From: Lotus japonicus
Taxonomy: Eukaryota > Streptophyta > Magnoliopsida > Fabales > Fabaceae
DNA length: 64,000 bases
Direction: 5' to 3'
Assembly: GCF_012489685.1 (NCBI RefSeq)
Contig: NC_080042.1
Location: 126,501 to 190,500, forward strand
In this document: positions 12,671 through 22,302 of the stretch, one piece after another
Layout: every line of letters starts with the position of its first letter
Numbering within the stretch: position 1 is the first letter of the stretch
Translations under genes and position numbers: made by a program
The notes under the pieces: generated by a model
The model's database searches: none
Told to the model about the DNA's origin: nothing
Seen by the model: only the letters and a program-made list of their open reading frames with translations

Positions 12671-12682
12671 CCTATTTATAGG
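12671..12682 (-). promoter_or_regulatory. TATA box of the left Tekay-like LTR
   Basis: The minus strand reads CCTATAAATAGG about 760 bases into the LTR. The same motif is kept in the inverted copy at 35174-35185. A CTATATATAG-type motif sits at the matching place in the third copy (near 62590). Three copies with a TATA motif in one place support a core promoter. Confidence 0.6.
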
Positions 12683-13444
12683 ATTTGGAAAATGCGGAAA
12701 AATGATTATTTCGCGATTCCGATTTTTCCTACTGATTCCAACGTATTTTAGACACGATATTCTTCCCGCTGAATCTTCTAATTCTTCAAAGAAATATCAG
12801 TATGATTTTTGGTTTTCGAGGCTTGTTTTTAATGCTTACCGGCATTAAAATGCACTTTATGCACTTTATGATATTGACCTCGGATGCAGAAACTTCCTTC
12901 TGAAGAAAGATTTGGAACGTCGATTAGAGTGGGCATACGCGGATGAAATCTTTATTTGAAGCTCCGAATGGAAAAATTCTTCATCGTCCGTTGATTTTAG
13001 GGTTTCTGAGCTATCAGGGATTCGGTTTCGGCAAACCTCCGAGTATCGGAATTTGACGTTCTTACATTCTAGGGTTTCGTATCGAAACGCTGGTTATGGA
13101 AAGGAATAAGAGAAAGTCTTATATTCCTCTAGAAGATTTTTGGAAAATTTCCTATAGTGTTCCAAGGGTGGAAGTTAGTTGGAAATTATATTCCTATAGT
13201 GTTCCAAGGGTGGAACATAGTTTTGTTTCCTAAGGTTCTTGTCCTAGGTTTAAATGCGAATATTAGTCGTGCTATAACTCTTATCGACTTTGATACAATC
13301 TTTAGCCTTTCTTGAACTTTCTCCTTCACAAATTCACTCCTTCCATTTAACCCTTGTTCAGGTTTTCCCTTCACGTCACATAAAATTAATCGTGAAAAGG
13401 AATTTTATTCGATTTATTCCAAACTTAAAAACTTGGGTCTCACA

Positions 13445-14189
13445 TTACTACCCTCCAAAAAGAAAGTTTCGTCCTCGAAACTTAAGGTTCAGCAAAACTC
13501 CGAATATTATTCCTTGGTCTTTTCATCTAACTCCCATATAGCACCATGAAATCAATCTTCTACTTAGTCACCATTCCAATTAAATCTCGACTTGAGCCTT
13601 AATACCTAGTGCATCACTAGACTCAATCCCTCTTAACATCCATTCATCATCAACTTATAAGCTAATCATCATCTTAATATCTTACAATCCATCATTGTCA
13701 TCTCCCTTTTTCGAGACTTCCCTTACTCGAACCATAAAACCAACCTTCACTTATTCGCAAACCACTTTACACTTACCTAAAATCCTTAACATTTCCCCCA
13801 AATCCGAACTTATTCCCTAGAAGATCAAATTATAACTGTACCTCAGGAAACTTAACTAGTCATTTTTTCATCCGATCCCTCAACATCCTGAGGTTTAACT
13901 ACAATCGTTAATGCTAACACCACTAAATCTCCTATTCGAACATGATTTTCACCTCCCAAGGTCGATCTTAACCCTAAGATCCTCACTTAACTTAGTGAAA
14001 TTCACTTGCTACCCTAGCATGCAACATCGAAATCCATAACAAAGCTCCATTCATTCTTAGACTCTAAGAAATTTGTCCACCTACAACAACCTCAAGTATT
14101 CATCTTAATACTAACTCTTTATTTCTGTAACTAGGTCGTCCTCCAATCAATCCGATACTCAGTCTCTCGATCAAAACCTGACAAACCTT
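13445..14189 (-). other. 3' internal region of the Tekay-like element, non-coding
   Basis: It lies between the 3' LTR and the copia insertion. The part next to the LTR carries the purine tract and, on the minus strand, TTTCGAGGACGAAACTTTCT, a motif common just before the 3' LTR of these elements. Further left-to-right it is C/T-rich on the plus strand and has no long frame. It resumes at 19175 after the copia element. Confidence 0.55.
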
Positions 14190-15451
14190 TGAAGGTGTGA
14201 AAAACGACTAGAAGGGGGGGGGGGTTGAATAGCGTTTTCAATATAAAAACTTTCCCCTTAAGATTTAAAGTAAATCTTTTCGGTTTCTCTACGATAGATG
14301 GTGCAGCGGATAAAGATAGAGAGAAGAGAGAAGCACACAAGTATTTTATCCTGGTTCACTTGATAAATCCCTCAAGCTAATCCAGTCCACCCGTTAAGGT
14401 GATTTCTTCCTTCTTAGAATGAAGGCAATCCACTAATCAGATAATTGTTACAACTGCACTTGAAACCTACAAGTGACTAACAATACACTGACTTAGCTCA
14501 CACTAAGATTCACTCTCTTAGTCTTCTCTAGGATCCGATCAACCTTGATCTCCTAAAGGAATCACCACTAAGATTCACTCTCTTAGTCTTCTTAAGGATA
14601 CTGACCTACCCGGTCCCTTAAGGAAAATCAAACAACTGTTTGAGGTTGGTGTTTACAAAGGTTTGCTTCTAAATAAGCTGAGTGTAAACTAAATAAGAAC
14701 AGATGAAGAAAGTAGAAGCTTGAATCTTTTCTTGTATTGCAGCTCTTGATCTCTCTCTCTTGGCTTTCTTCTTTTTCTTCAGCCTTTTATAGTCCAAGGT
14801 GCAAAGGATATTTCTGTTGAGAGAATATGACCGTTGGAGGGCATTTCTGGAACTTCCAGAACCTGCTGTAGCTGAACCTTGGTAGGTAGGCTTTTCAGAA
14901 TAGTACACTGCTCTTGTACTTCTTGATAGAGACATTTGCCTTTAACCAATGACTTCTGATCAGAGGAATACTTCGTGTTGGAACTTGTGAAGCTTGGTGA
15001 TCAGAGTCAGAGGGATGCTTGGATCCTCTGACCTTCGTAACTTCTGCTTCTGGACCTTCAGAGCCTCTTGTCCCTCAGAGCTTCTGGTCTTCAGTTCTTC
15101 TGATCCTCAGATCTTCTGATCCTCTGATCTTCTGATCCTCTGATCCTCAGATCCTCTGATCTTCAGATCTTCTGATCTTCAGATCCTCTGATCTTCTGAT
15201 CCTCTGATCCTCAGATCCTCTGATCTTCAGATCTTCTGATCTTCAGATCCTCTGATCCTCAGATCCTCTGATCTTTAGATCTTCTGATCTTCAGAACTTC
15301 TGACGAATATATCTTCTGGTGTCAGAATCAGAACCTGTTTGTCAAAACACTCAAGACAAACATTAGAGTATCATAGTTGTTCATCCACAAATAAATACTT
15401 GTTATCATCAAAACATAGAGTTGTACCACATGACCAAATCTTGATCTTACA
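14190..15451 (-). repeat. 3' LTR of the SIRE-like copia element
   Basis: Plus strand TGAAGGTGTG...GATCTTACA. The inner edge adjoins the polypurine tract and the outer edge adjoins TSD ACCTT. It contains a G-homopolymer near 14213-14224 and a CTCTGATC-type minisatellite. It is about 30 bases shorter than its partner because of repeat-number differences. Confidence 0.93.
15095..15300. repeat. TTCTGATCCTCTGATC minisatellite in the 3' LTR
   Basis: Many imperfect units of 8-9 bases (GATCCTCT, GATCTTCA, GATCTTCT) stand in tandem. The matching array in the partner LTR (about 18790-19020) has more units, so the array has changed length since insertion. The same short words also occur in the gag coding strand as Ser/Glu/Asp-rich codons. 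Confidence 0.8.
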
Positions 15452-15465
15452 ATCTCCCCCTTTTT
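15452..15465 (-). promoter_or_regulatory. Polypurine tract of the SIRE-like element
   Basis: The minus strand reads AAAAAGGGGGAGAT and is directly followed by the 3' LTR start TGTAAGATC. This is the normal primer site for plus-strand DNA synthesis. Confidence 0.85.
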
Positions 15466-16300
15466 GATGATGACAAAACCATGTATTTTGATGAACAACT
15501 CTAAACACATAAACTGAATACACTCAGAGTATAAGGTATCAGAGTTAAAACTTATCCTGATGTGTATAGTTTATCTTGCTCCTTCTGAATCCAAGACTCG
15601 TGCTTGATTCTGAGCTAAGCTCCCCCTGAATCTAATACTTAATATCAATGTTAGTAATATCTAGATTCTGAGCTAAGTAATATAGGAGTTGTCAAGATAC
15701 TATAAGTTCTCCCCCTTTTTGTCATAAGCAAAAAGAATGAAGGTGGGAAAAAATAGTAAGAGCATAAGACGAAATACTCCCCCTCAGAAGGAATACCAAG
15801 GGATACTTGGCTGCTGATTAGTGTATCTTCTGATGAGAGCAGAAGTGTGGTTCTGGTGACATCTCCATTCTGGACAAAATTTCATCTCCAGATGCTTCAG
15901 AATGAGAAGCTAGGAACCTACTCTTCTTCTGATGACGCAAGTCAGAAGTTGTAGTAGCATCTTCTGATGTTGTTGCTTCTGGTGTGACAAGTTCTGAGTC
16001 TTTGTTTCTATCTGAAACAGTCATGCTCATCTCTACAAGCTTTTTCAGCTAGCTTTGACTTGACCAAATCTTACTTTACTGATGCCTCCAAGATTAACTT
16101 CACCTTCAGGTTCAAGTTTTGGATCTTGGGACATATGCCTTTCTCCCGTCATGTGTTGCTTGCATCCACTGTCCAGGTTCCATGGTTGGAGTTTCGATGG
16201 ACCTATTGAAGATACCTGCAACATATATAATCTTATCCCTAGGTACCCACTTTCTGGGTCCTTTCTTGTTAGTTAGCCCAGAAGTTCTGACAACTTTGGG
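15466..16300 (-). other. Residual internal region of the SIRE-like element
   Basis: Downstream of the gag stop there are short open pieces in shifted frames. One piece near 16270-16080 reads like the usual continuation of SIRE gag (KGPRKWVPRDKII), and a Ser/Thr-rich piece lies at 15818-16030. The remainder is non-coding and AT-rich. It looks like the two ends of a longer gag-pol region joined after loss of pol. Confidence 0.55.
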
Positions 16301-17803
16301 TCATTCAACAGGATAATATAAAGGAATTTGAGCATGATATTTTGACATTGAGAAAGTTCCTTTCTTAAGAGATGATGGAGCAACTTCAGAAGGTTTAGAA
16401 TGACCAATGTCATATATTCCATTTCTGCTTACGCCATAGATCATTGAAGCCATTAAGCTTCTGTCTACGCTTTTAGCCAGGAATCTTTGAAAAGATTTTT
16501 CATACTTAGATTCATTTCTACAATCAGAGGCATCACAGGCAACAATTTCTTCTAACTTAGCAATCTGGTTCTTAAGCACAGAGTTAGAATTGATCAAAGC
16601 ATGATTATCATTTTTCAAATCAGAAATAATTTTCTCATGTTCAACAGAAGTTTCAGAGGCAGCAGAGAAATTCTTTTTCAACCTTTTATGCTTAGTCAAG
16701 AGAGAGTTATATTTATCCATAATTTCAGACAAAGCATCTTTAAGTTCAGAAGTTGAGAAAGAATCAAATACCTCATTTTCATCGTCAGAGTCTGGATCTC
16801 CTTCTGATTCTGAGTCAGAGTCAACAGCTTCCTTTGACTCTGCTCCTTTGTCTTTGACAATAGCCATGAGTCCTTGGACTTCACCATCAGAGTCAACATC
16901 CTCTGATTCTGATTCATCAAAAGTCACCATCAGACTTTTCTTTGGTTTGAAATGCTTCTTTGACTTTTCGTCCTTTGATGAACCTTTGTATTTGCTCTGC
17001 CTGTGCTTCCAGATGCAGTTGAGCTTTCTGGATATCAGAGTCAGCTCATCTTCATCAGAATCTTCAGAGGCTTCTTCAGATTCTTCTCCTTCTGCTTGGA
17101 GAGCCTTAGCCTTTTCAGATTTGGATTTCATGGCTATAGACTTCTTCTTCTGATCCTGATGTTCAGCACGCTTTAGTTCATGACACTTCAGTATGCTTAT
17201 GAGTTCTTCCAAACTCATCTGCTCAACATCTCTAGTTAGCTCCAAGGAAGTTATCAAAGGCATCCAGCTTTCAGGAAGACCTCTAAGGATCCTCATGACA
17301 TGATCCACAGTGGTGTAGCTATTGCTGAGGGGTCTTATTCCAGCAATAATCAACTGGAATCTGGAAAACATATCCTCAATGGATTCGTCAGGTTCCATTT
17401 GGAAGGATTCATATTTCTGGATCAAAGACAGTGCCTTTGATTCTTTCACTTTCTTGTTTCCTTCATGAGACATCTTCAAGGATTCAAAGATGCCCTTGGC
17501 GGAATCACGATCAGTAATTTTCTCATATTCTTCATATGAAATGGCACTTTGCAGAATAGCTCTTGATCGGTGATGATCTCTGAATTCCTTCTTTTGATCT
17601 TCACTCATCTTCTTCCTTGGGATCTTTACACCATGTACATCAACAGGAGGGGTGTAGCCATCAACAACAAAATCCCAAAGATCAGGATCAAAGCCAAGAA
17701 AGAAGCTTTTGATTCTGTCTTTCCAGAAATCAAATCTCTGACCATCAAAGATAGGTGGTCTTGCACTGTATTGATATTTGCTTGTAGTAGTGGTGGAATC
17801 CAT
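16301..17803 (-). CDS. SIRE-like copia gag protein, 500 codons, zinc knuckle missing
   Basis: Gag coats the element RNA and builds the virus-like particle in the cytoplasm. The ATG at 17803 lies 60 bases past the PBS. Residues about 15-230 look like the UBN2/gag domain of Ty1/copia elements (FDGQRFDFWKDRI near the start; a Trp/Leu-rich helical core). About 240-300 are Lys/Glu-rich, 300-390 are highly acidic, and 365-440 should be coiled coil. Family members normally carry a CCHC zinc knuckle in the Lys-rich region before the acidic part. Here none is present and the flanking text is joined directly, which suggests an internal deletion. A stop ends the frame, and related sequence continues in another frame downstream. 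Confidence 0.85.
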   Translation of the reverse strand: MDSTTTTSKYQYSARPPIFDGQRFDFWKDRIKSFFLGFDPDLWDFVVDGYTPPVDVHGVKIPRKKMSEDQKKEFRDHHRSRAILQSAISYEEYEKITDRDSAKGIFESLKMSHEGNKKVKESKALSLIQKYESFQMEPDESIEDMFSRFQLIIAGIRPLSNSYTTVDHVMRILRGLPESWMPLITSLELTRDVEQMSLEELISILKCHELKRAEHQDQKKKSIAMKSKSEKAKALQAEGEESEEASEDSDEDELTLISRKLNCIWKHRQSKYKGSSKDEKSKKHFKPKKSLMVTFDESESEDVDSDGEVQGLMAIVKDKGAESKEAVDSDSESEGDPDSDDENEVFDSFSTSELKDALSEIMDKYNSLLTKHKRLKKNFSAASETSVEHEKIISDLKNDNHALINSNSVLKNQIAKLEEIVACDASDCRNESKYEKSFQRFLAKSVDRSLMASMIYGVSRNGIYDIGHSKPSEVAPSSLKKGTFSMSKYHAQIPLYYPVE

Positions 17804-17863
17804 GAGTTTTTCACACTGGCCCGGATCTACTGAACACTGTTAAGTGTGGTAATCAGAACTTGC

Positions 17864-17875
17864 GCTCTGATACCA
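17864..17875 (-). promoter_or_regulatory. Primer-binding site (initiator tRNA-Met) of the SIRE-like element
   Basis: The minus strand reads TGGTATCAGAGC two bases after the 5' LTR. This is the standard Ty1/copia primer site, complementary to plant initiator tRNA-Met. Confidence 0.95.
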
Positions 17876-17877
17876 AT

Positions 17878-19169
17878 TGAAGGTGTGAAAAACGACTAGA
17901 AGGGGGGGGTTGAATAGCGTTTTCAATATAAAAACTTTCCCCTTAAGATTTAAAGTAAATCTTTTCGGTTTCTCTATGATAGATGGTGCAGCGGATAAAG
18001 ATAGAGAGAAGAGAGAAGCACACAAGTATTTTATCCTGGTTCACTTGATAAATCCCTCAAGCTAATCCAGTCCACCCGTTAAGGTGATTTCTTCCTTCTT
18101 AGAATGAAGGCAATCCACTAATCAGATAATTGTTACAACTGCACTTGAAACCTACAAGTGACTAACAATACACTGACTTAGCTCACACTAAGATTCACTC
18201 TCTTAGTCTTCTCTAGGATCCGATCAACCTTGATCTCCTAAAGGAATCACCACTAAGATTCACTCTCTTAGTCTTCTTAAGGATACTGACCTACCCGGTC
18301 CCTTAAGGAAAATCAAACAACTGTTTGAGGTTGGTGTTTACAAAGGTTTGCTTCTAAATAAGCTGAGTGTAAACTAAATAAGAACAGATGAAGAAAGTAG
18401 AAGCTTGAATCTTTTCTTGTATTGCAGCTCTTGATCTCTCTCTCTTGGCTTTCTTCTTTTTCTTCAGCCTTTTATAGTCCAAGGTGCAAAGGATATTTCT
18501 GTTGAGAGAATATGACCGTTGGAGGGCATTTCTGGAACTTCCAGAACCTGCTGTGGCTGAACCTTGGTAGGTAGGCTTTTCAGAATAGTACACTGCTCTT
18601 GTACTTCTTGATAGAGACATTTGCCTTTAACCAATGACTTCTGATCAGAGGAATACTTCGTGTTGGAACTTGTGAAGCTTGGTGATCAGAGTCAGAGGGA
18701 TGCTTGGATCCTCTGACCTTCGTAACTTCTGCTTCTGGACCTTCAGAGCTTCTGGACCTTCAGAGCCTCTGGTCCCTCAGAGCTTCTGGTCTTCAGTTCT
18801 TCTGATCCTCAGATCTTCTGATCCTCTGATCTTCTGATCCTCTGATCCTCAGATCCTCTGATCTTCAGATCTTCTGATCTTCAGATCCTCTGATCTTCTG
18901 ATCCTCTGATCTTCTGATCCTCTGATCCTCAGATCCTCTGATCTTCAGATCTTCTGATCTTCAGATCCTCTGATCCTCAAATCCTCTGATCTTTAGATCT
19001 TCTGATCTTCAGAACTTCTGACGAATATATCTTCTGGTGTCAGAATCAGAACCTGTTTGTCAAAACACTCAAGACAAACATTAGAGTATCATAGTTGTTC
19101 ATCCACAAATAAATACTTGTTATCATCAAAACATAGAGTTGTACCACATGACCAAATCTTGATCTTACA
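17878..19169 (-). repeat. 5' LTR of the SIRE-like copia element
   Basis: Same sequence and direction as 14190-15451. Ends are TG...CA, and it is followed on the right by TSD ACCTT. It contains the longer version of the GATC-type minisatellite (about 18790-19020). It should hold the promoter for the gag transcript running left. Confidence 0.93.
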
Positions 19170-19174
19170 ACCTT

Positions 19175-19882
19175 GAGTCCTACGCACTTAAGACAAGAAT
19201 TCATAGACTTAAGCCTAAACTTTCACCAAGTTTGGACCTCAAATGTCTTTTAATTCTTCAATACTTCTTAAATGAATATCCATTTCTTAAAACTATAACT
19301 CCTTCCCAAAGGGAATCAATTACTTAACAAGAACTTTACTTCCCAACTCAACTAATCCTCGATCCAATCAAATTAATCTTACCAATCCATCTATCAAAGT
19401 CCATCGCCAGTTCTGATTCCGAATATCACCCCCTCAATATTAAGTTGAGCAGGCCTAATACATCGAAGGTGAAGATTTAGAAAAACCCACTGGAACAGTC
19501 GATGAGTTCCTAACATCCAGTAGTCACAATTATCCCGACATCCAATCCTTAACGGTTCTGCTACGGAACTACGCACCCTCAACATAACGCGTATACTACC
19601 CATAAGGAATCTTCCTGAGATTCATCCTTCAGCTTCTAGCTTCTTGTCAAACGCATCGGTGCAAGACTACCTTCTAGGCTTAACGTGTTATTCTAAACCT
19701 CGTGTAACTTCTATAGTTTAAACACGAGCAACGGTAAAATAAGGTATTATTAGACGTAATAACTATAAAGTCAAAGCTCGACAGTAAGGGCAAGTTAGGT
19801 GTGTTGCACGTTCTACGGAAGTAATAAAGCATGTTATACTAGAATGAGAAAGAATAGGTAGAAGGTTACCATCGTTCTTGCG
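19175..19882 (-). other. Internal region of the Tekay-like element, non-coding
   Basis: This continues the sequence interrupted at 14189. No pol motif was found on either strand. The gag frame enters from the right and loses its family similarity near 19883, where protease would be expected. This marks an internal deletion of pol. Confidence 0.5.
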
Positions 19883-20440
19883 CTCTCCTCTGGTTAACTC
19901 CTCAGCTCCTGCACCATCCATGATATAAACTCTTCCTCTAGCAGCAGGGCGCTTTCCCCTTATGGTGTTAACAAATGGCTCAACCTTGGGTGTCTTGCAG
20001 TTGTTGGCCAGATGTCCTGGTAGATCACACTTGAAACACCTCGGCTTCCCCTTCGGGCATTTCGTGGAGTAGTGCCCAATCTCCCCGCATTTAAAACATG
20101 TTATCTCACGGCTCCCAGCTTGGCTTCCTGCTCCTCCCGCAGCAGCAATCGTAGGCTTGTACGGTCCTGGGGTAAACCCTTCCCCCGTAGGACGCTGATA
20201 AGGCTTCTTCATCTGTAACTTTCCTTTTCCCTTGTTGTCTTGGGAGCTCGACCTCATCGGTCCCCCAATTCCTGCTCTATTCATCCTTCTATTTTTCATC
20301 AGCTCCACCTCGGTGGCCTTCTCCACCAAAGTTTGAAACCGCATAATTCCCAACGGTCTCACTGAGTCCTCAATGTCAGCTCTCAGTCCCCTCACAAAGC
20401 GCTTGCACATATAGGGTTCATCAACCTGATCACGGAAAAA
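19883..20440 (-). pseudogene. Ty3/gypsy gag fragment with two CCHC zinc knuckles
   Basis: Only the C-terminal half of gag remains. Counting from the first in-frame Met (20410), a typical gag segment (CKRFVRGLRADIEDSVRP) is followed by a basic linker and two C-x2-C-x4-H-x4-C knuckles at about residues 105-118 and 125-138. These bind element RNA. Homology extends a few codons upstream of that Met to about 20440, then stops at unrelated DNA, so the N-terminal gag, PBS and 5' LTR are lost. After the Arg-rich stretch near residue 170 the frame reads into unrelated sequence. Confidence 0.85.
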
Positions 20441-20474
20441 TCAACATTGATGCTGAAGCAACAAATTGTTGTGT

Positions 20475-20612
20475 TAGGATGGATCCAATTCTGGGGCCAG
20501 AATTGGATCAACATTTAACATCCAAACATCAATGGAGATGGAAAAATCACGTTTGAGGTCTTTAAACGTGGATCAGGCCTGATCCAACGTGCATCCAAAC
20601 ACACCCATAAAC
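20475..20612. repeat. Small MITE-like sequence with an inner palindrome
   Basis: It contains a perfect 13-base inverted repeat (GATCCAATTCTGG and its complement, 20482-20509) and ends CATCCAAACACACCC. TTA and TAA flank it in a Tourist-like manner, but the two ends are not good inverted repeats of each other. Related words occur at 38475-38545. It lies in the second intron of the CCCH gene fragment, right beside the gag break. Confidence 0.4.
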
Positions 20613-20780
20613 AGAGAGGGCAATATAAGTACCACCAATGAGTTAATGGTAATAGCCAAGAGACAAGTTCCAAATTTCTGACAATTCTGGATTTGCTATT
20701 AAGGTTAACCACTGTAAGGATGGTATGCAAGGGTGAAGGTACTGGTACAGGTAAAGGTGAAAGTGAAACACATAAAGCAC

Positions 20781-21196
20781 CTGGCACAGGCTGGCCTGCT
20801 CGTTCTGGATAATCCCCCGCAGTTCTGGCAGCTCCAATAACCTAACCAACATACACACACAGAAATCCCCAAATTACAAAACAACACTGAATCAGAGTTT
20901 ACAATGGAAAATTCAAAAAGCCTTTCTGATTTAGCAAGGTCATGAGTAAGATCAAACCAAATTGCTTCATAGATGCACATGATGATGATCACATCAAGCA
21001 CTAAACAAACAAACAAGGAATTTACCGCGCCACGGTCACGGGGATGATTGAACCGACACCGGGAACCAAAGCCGCAGAAACCGGTTCTCAAATAGTAGGT
21101 GCAATCAGCCTCATTGGGGTGTTGAGGATACGATTCGTCGGAAGCAGCACCACCCAGCCCCAATTGCCACATAGGCTCTGCATTTTCCAGAATCAC
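20781..21196 (-). pseudogene. CCCH zinc-finger protein gene, first two exons only
   Basis: Plant proteins of this kind bind RNA or DNA through arrays of CCCH fingers. Exon 1 (21196-21026, 57 codons, begins [10 protein letters not shown]) holds one complete finger C-x8-C-x5-C-x3-H ([10 protein letters not shown]...CRFNH). It ends at a GTAAA donor. Exon 2 (20841-20781) follows a TTAG acceptor, encodes [16 protein letters not shown], and ends CCAG/GT. It is 61 bases long, whereas its neighbours' phases call for 63. The family usually has Val-Cys-Gln at its end, so two bases appear lost. The later exons with the other fingers are absent, cut off by the MITE and gag sequence. I therefore call it a pseudogene, although the 5' end looks fresh. 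Confidence 0.8.
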
Positions 21197-21256
21197 ACGT
21201 ACATGGAATGTTTGTGCGTGTGTGCTGCTGAGGCTAATTTTTTTTTTTGTTTTAAA

Positions 21257-21786
21257 TATGTTGGAGGTCCCTCTAAAATAGGGGTCCTTTGGTTAAGGCC
21301 CTTACAAATTTTTTTTGGGTGGAATAAGCCCCTAATGTGAAAATAATATATAGTGATAAGCCCCTGTCGTGAGGTTCCGTTAAATTTATGATGATTCTGC
21401 AAACGGCGCTGACATGATTATATTTTTTGAAAATTATTAGGGTTCCACGTAAGTAAATTAGGGTTGAAAAAATAAAAAAAATAAAAACCCAAAGTAAAAA
21501 ACCTAAGTAAAATCCCCAAACGTACTTGGGTTTTTTACTTTGGGTTTAGATTTTATTTTTATTTTTTTAACCCTCATTTACTTACGTGGCACCCTCTTTA
21601 ATTGAATAATTTTCACAAAATATAATCCACGTCAGCGCCGTTTGCAGAATCATCAGAAATTAAACGGAACCTCACGGCATGGGTTTATCACTATATATTA
21701 TTTTCACATTAGGGGCTTATTCCACCCAAAAAAATTTGTAAGGGCCTTAACCAAAGGACCCCTATTTTAGAGGGACCTCCAACATA
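21257..21786. repeat. 530-bp palindromic (foldback) MITE
   Basis: Arms of roughly 250 bases are near-perfect reverse complements: TATGTTGGAGGTCCCTC at 21257 matches the complement of 21770-21786. Matching continues through GGGGTCCTTTGG, AAGGCCCTTAC, the segment CTGCAAACGGCGCTGAC and on to the A/T-rich centre near 21520. It sits about 60 bases upstream of the CCCH exon 1 ATG, in promoter or 5' leader position. No clear TSD was found. Its transcript would form a long hairpin and could feed small RNAs. Confidence 0.85.
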
Positions 21787-22094
21787 CATAAAGTGTGTAT
21801 TATGCTTGATGATCTTGCACATGCCAATTACAAAAGCGCATCAATCATATCCCACATAACACACACAAAAAATTAAAAAAATCAATCTTTCAAGATGCAT
21901 TATCCACTATTATCAAGACATGCTTTCATACCCAACAACGAAACATGAGTACCCATATTAAAAAAAACGGAACTTCACATTCACGGACCAACCAAAATAA
22001 GGGGGTAGCCGGGTAGTTTTCTAAGTGGGTTTGGAATAAAAACGGAAACTTGAAAAACAGCACAGGCATTAGATAAGAGGAATTGAGAAGAAGA

Positions 22095-22302
22095 GAGACG
22101 CTTGCAGTGGCCACACCAAGGAGCGTAAAATTCAACAAAGATGTGATCGAAGGAGGAAATAGCGGAATCGAAGTTGGATTCGTCGAGCACCAATACGGCA
22201 ACACCGTACCATCCACCGAGAGTGGCTCAGAAGCACTGCAAAAGTGGATCAACAACGCAACACAAAAAACCAACAAAAACACCCAGATTCGAGAATGCAA
22301 CG
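22095..22302 (-). pseudogene. Protein disulfide isomerase-like first-exon fragment
   Basis: PDI-type proteins form and rearrange disulfides in the ER. The minus strand encodes a signal-peptide-like hydrophobic run (FLLVFCVALLIHFCSA), then [10 protein letters not shown]. After a frame change of about 11 inserted bases (near 22195-22205) it reads [11 protein letters not shown] and the thioredoxin active site WCGHC within [12 protein letters not shown]. The likely start codon reads TTG, homology ends right after CKRL at 22095, and no donor site is there. The wording is closest, from memory, to the PDIL5-2 type. It is a broken fragment in the same orientation as the CCCH fragment. Confidence 0.8.

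Larger units (their letters stand above)
9323..13444 (-). repeat. 3' LTR of the Tekay-like element (about 4.1 kb)
   Basis: On the minus strand it runs from TGTGAGACCCAAG (13444) to GGGGTGTTACA (9323), with TG...CA ends. Just outside the 5' side is a purine tract (GGAGGG at 13451-13456), as expected next to a 3' LTR. Its 9382-13231 part recurs at 34624-38474 in the opposite orientation with only scattered substitutions. Its first about 700 bases match 61839-62722 with more divergence. Confidence 0.8.
14190..19169 (-). mobile_element. Complete gag-only SIRE-like Ty1/copia element
   Basis: Two direct LTRs (14190-15451 and 17878-19169) flank a 2.4-kb internal region. The 5-base TSD ACCTT is perfect (14185-14189 and 19170-19174), so the element is whole. 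On the minus strand the order is 5' LTR, initiator-tRNA-Met PBS, gag, residual sequence, polypurine tract, 3' LTR. No protease, integrase, RT or RNase H frame fits in it, so it must rely on proteins from another copy. The two LTRs differ by only a few substitutions plus indels in a minisatellite, which means a recent insertion. It is nested in the Tekay-like element. Confidence 0.92.
9323..20440 (-). mobile_element. Ty3/gypsy element, probably Tekay/Del-like, 5'-truncated and pol-less
   Basis: On the minus strand the order is gag (20440-19883), non-coding internal DNA, a purine tract, then the 3' LTR (13444-9323). The internal region is split by a complete copia insertion at 14190-19169. There is no 5' LTR, since the gag homology stops near 20440 and unrelated DNA follows. 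I found no protease, RT, RNase H or integrase motif, so the copy is non-autonomous. The long LTR, the CCHC-containing gag and the GAGGACGAAA sequence near the 3' end fit the Tekay/Del chromovirus group. The lineage is inferred. Confidence 0.65.

Noticed and set aside
9323..13444. Host gene in the 4.1-kb repeat
   Set aside because: TG...CA ends, adjacent purine tract and repeated copies show an LTR.
15095..15300. CRISPR-like array
   Set aside because: Units are 8-9 bases with no unique spacers and lie inside a plant LTR; it is a minisatellite.
20482..20509. Intrinsic terminator-like hairpin
   Set aside because: Bacterial terminators do not apply in plant nuclear DNA; it is part of a MITE-like repeat.
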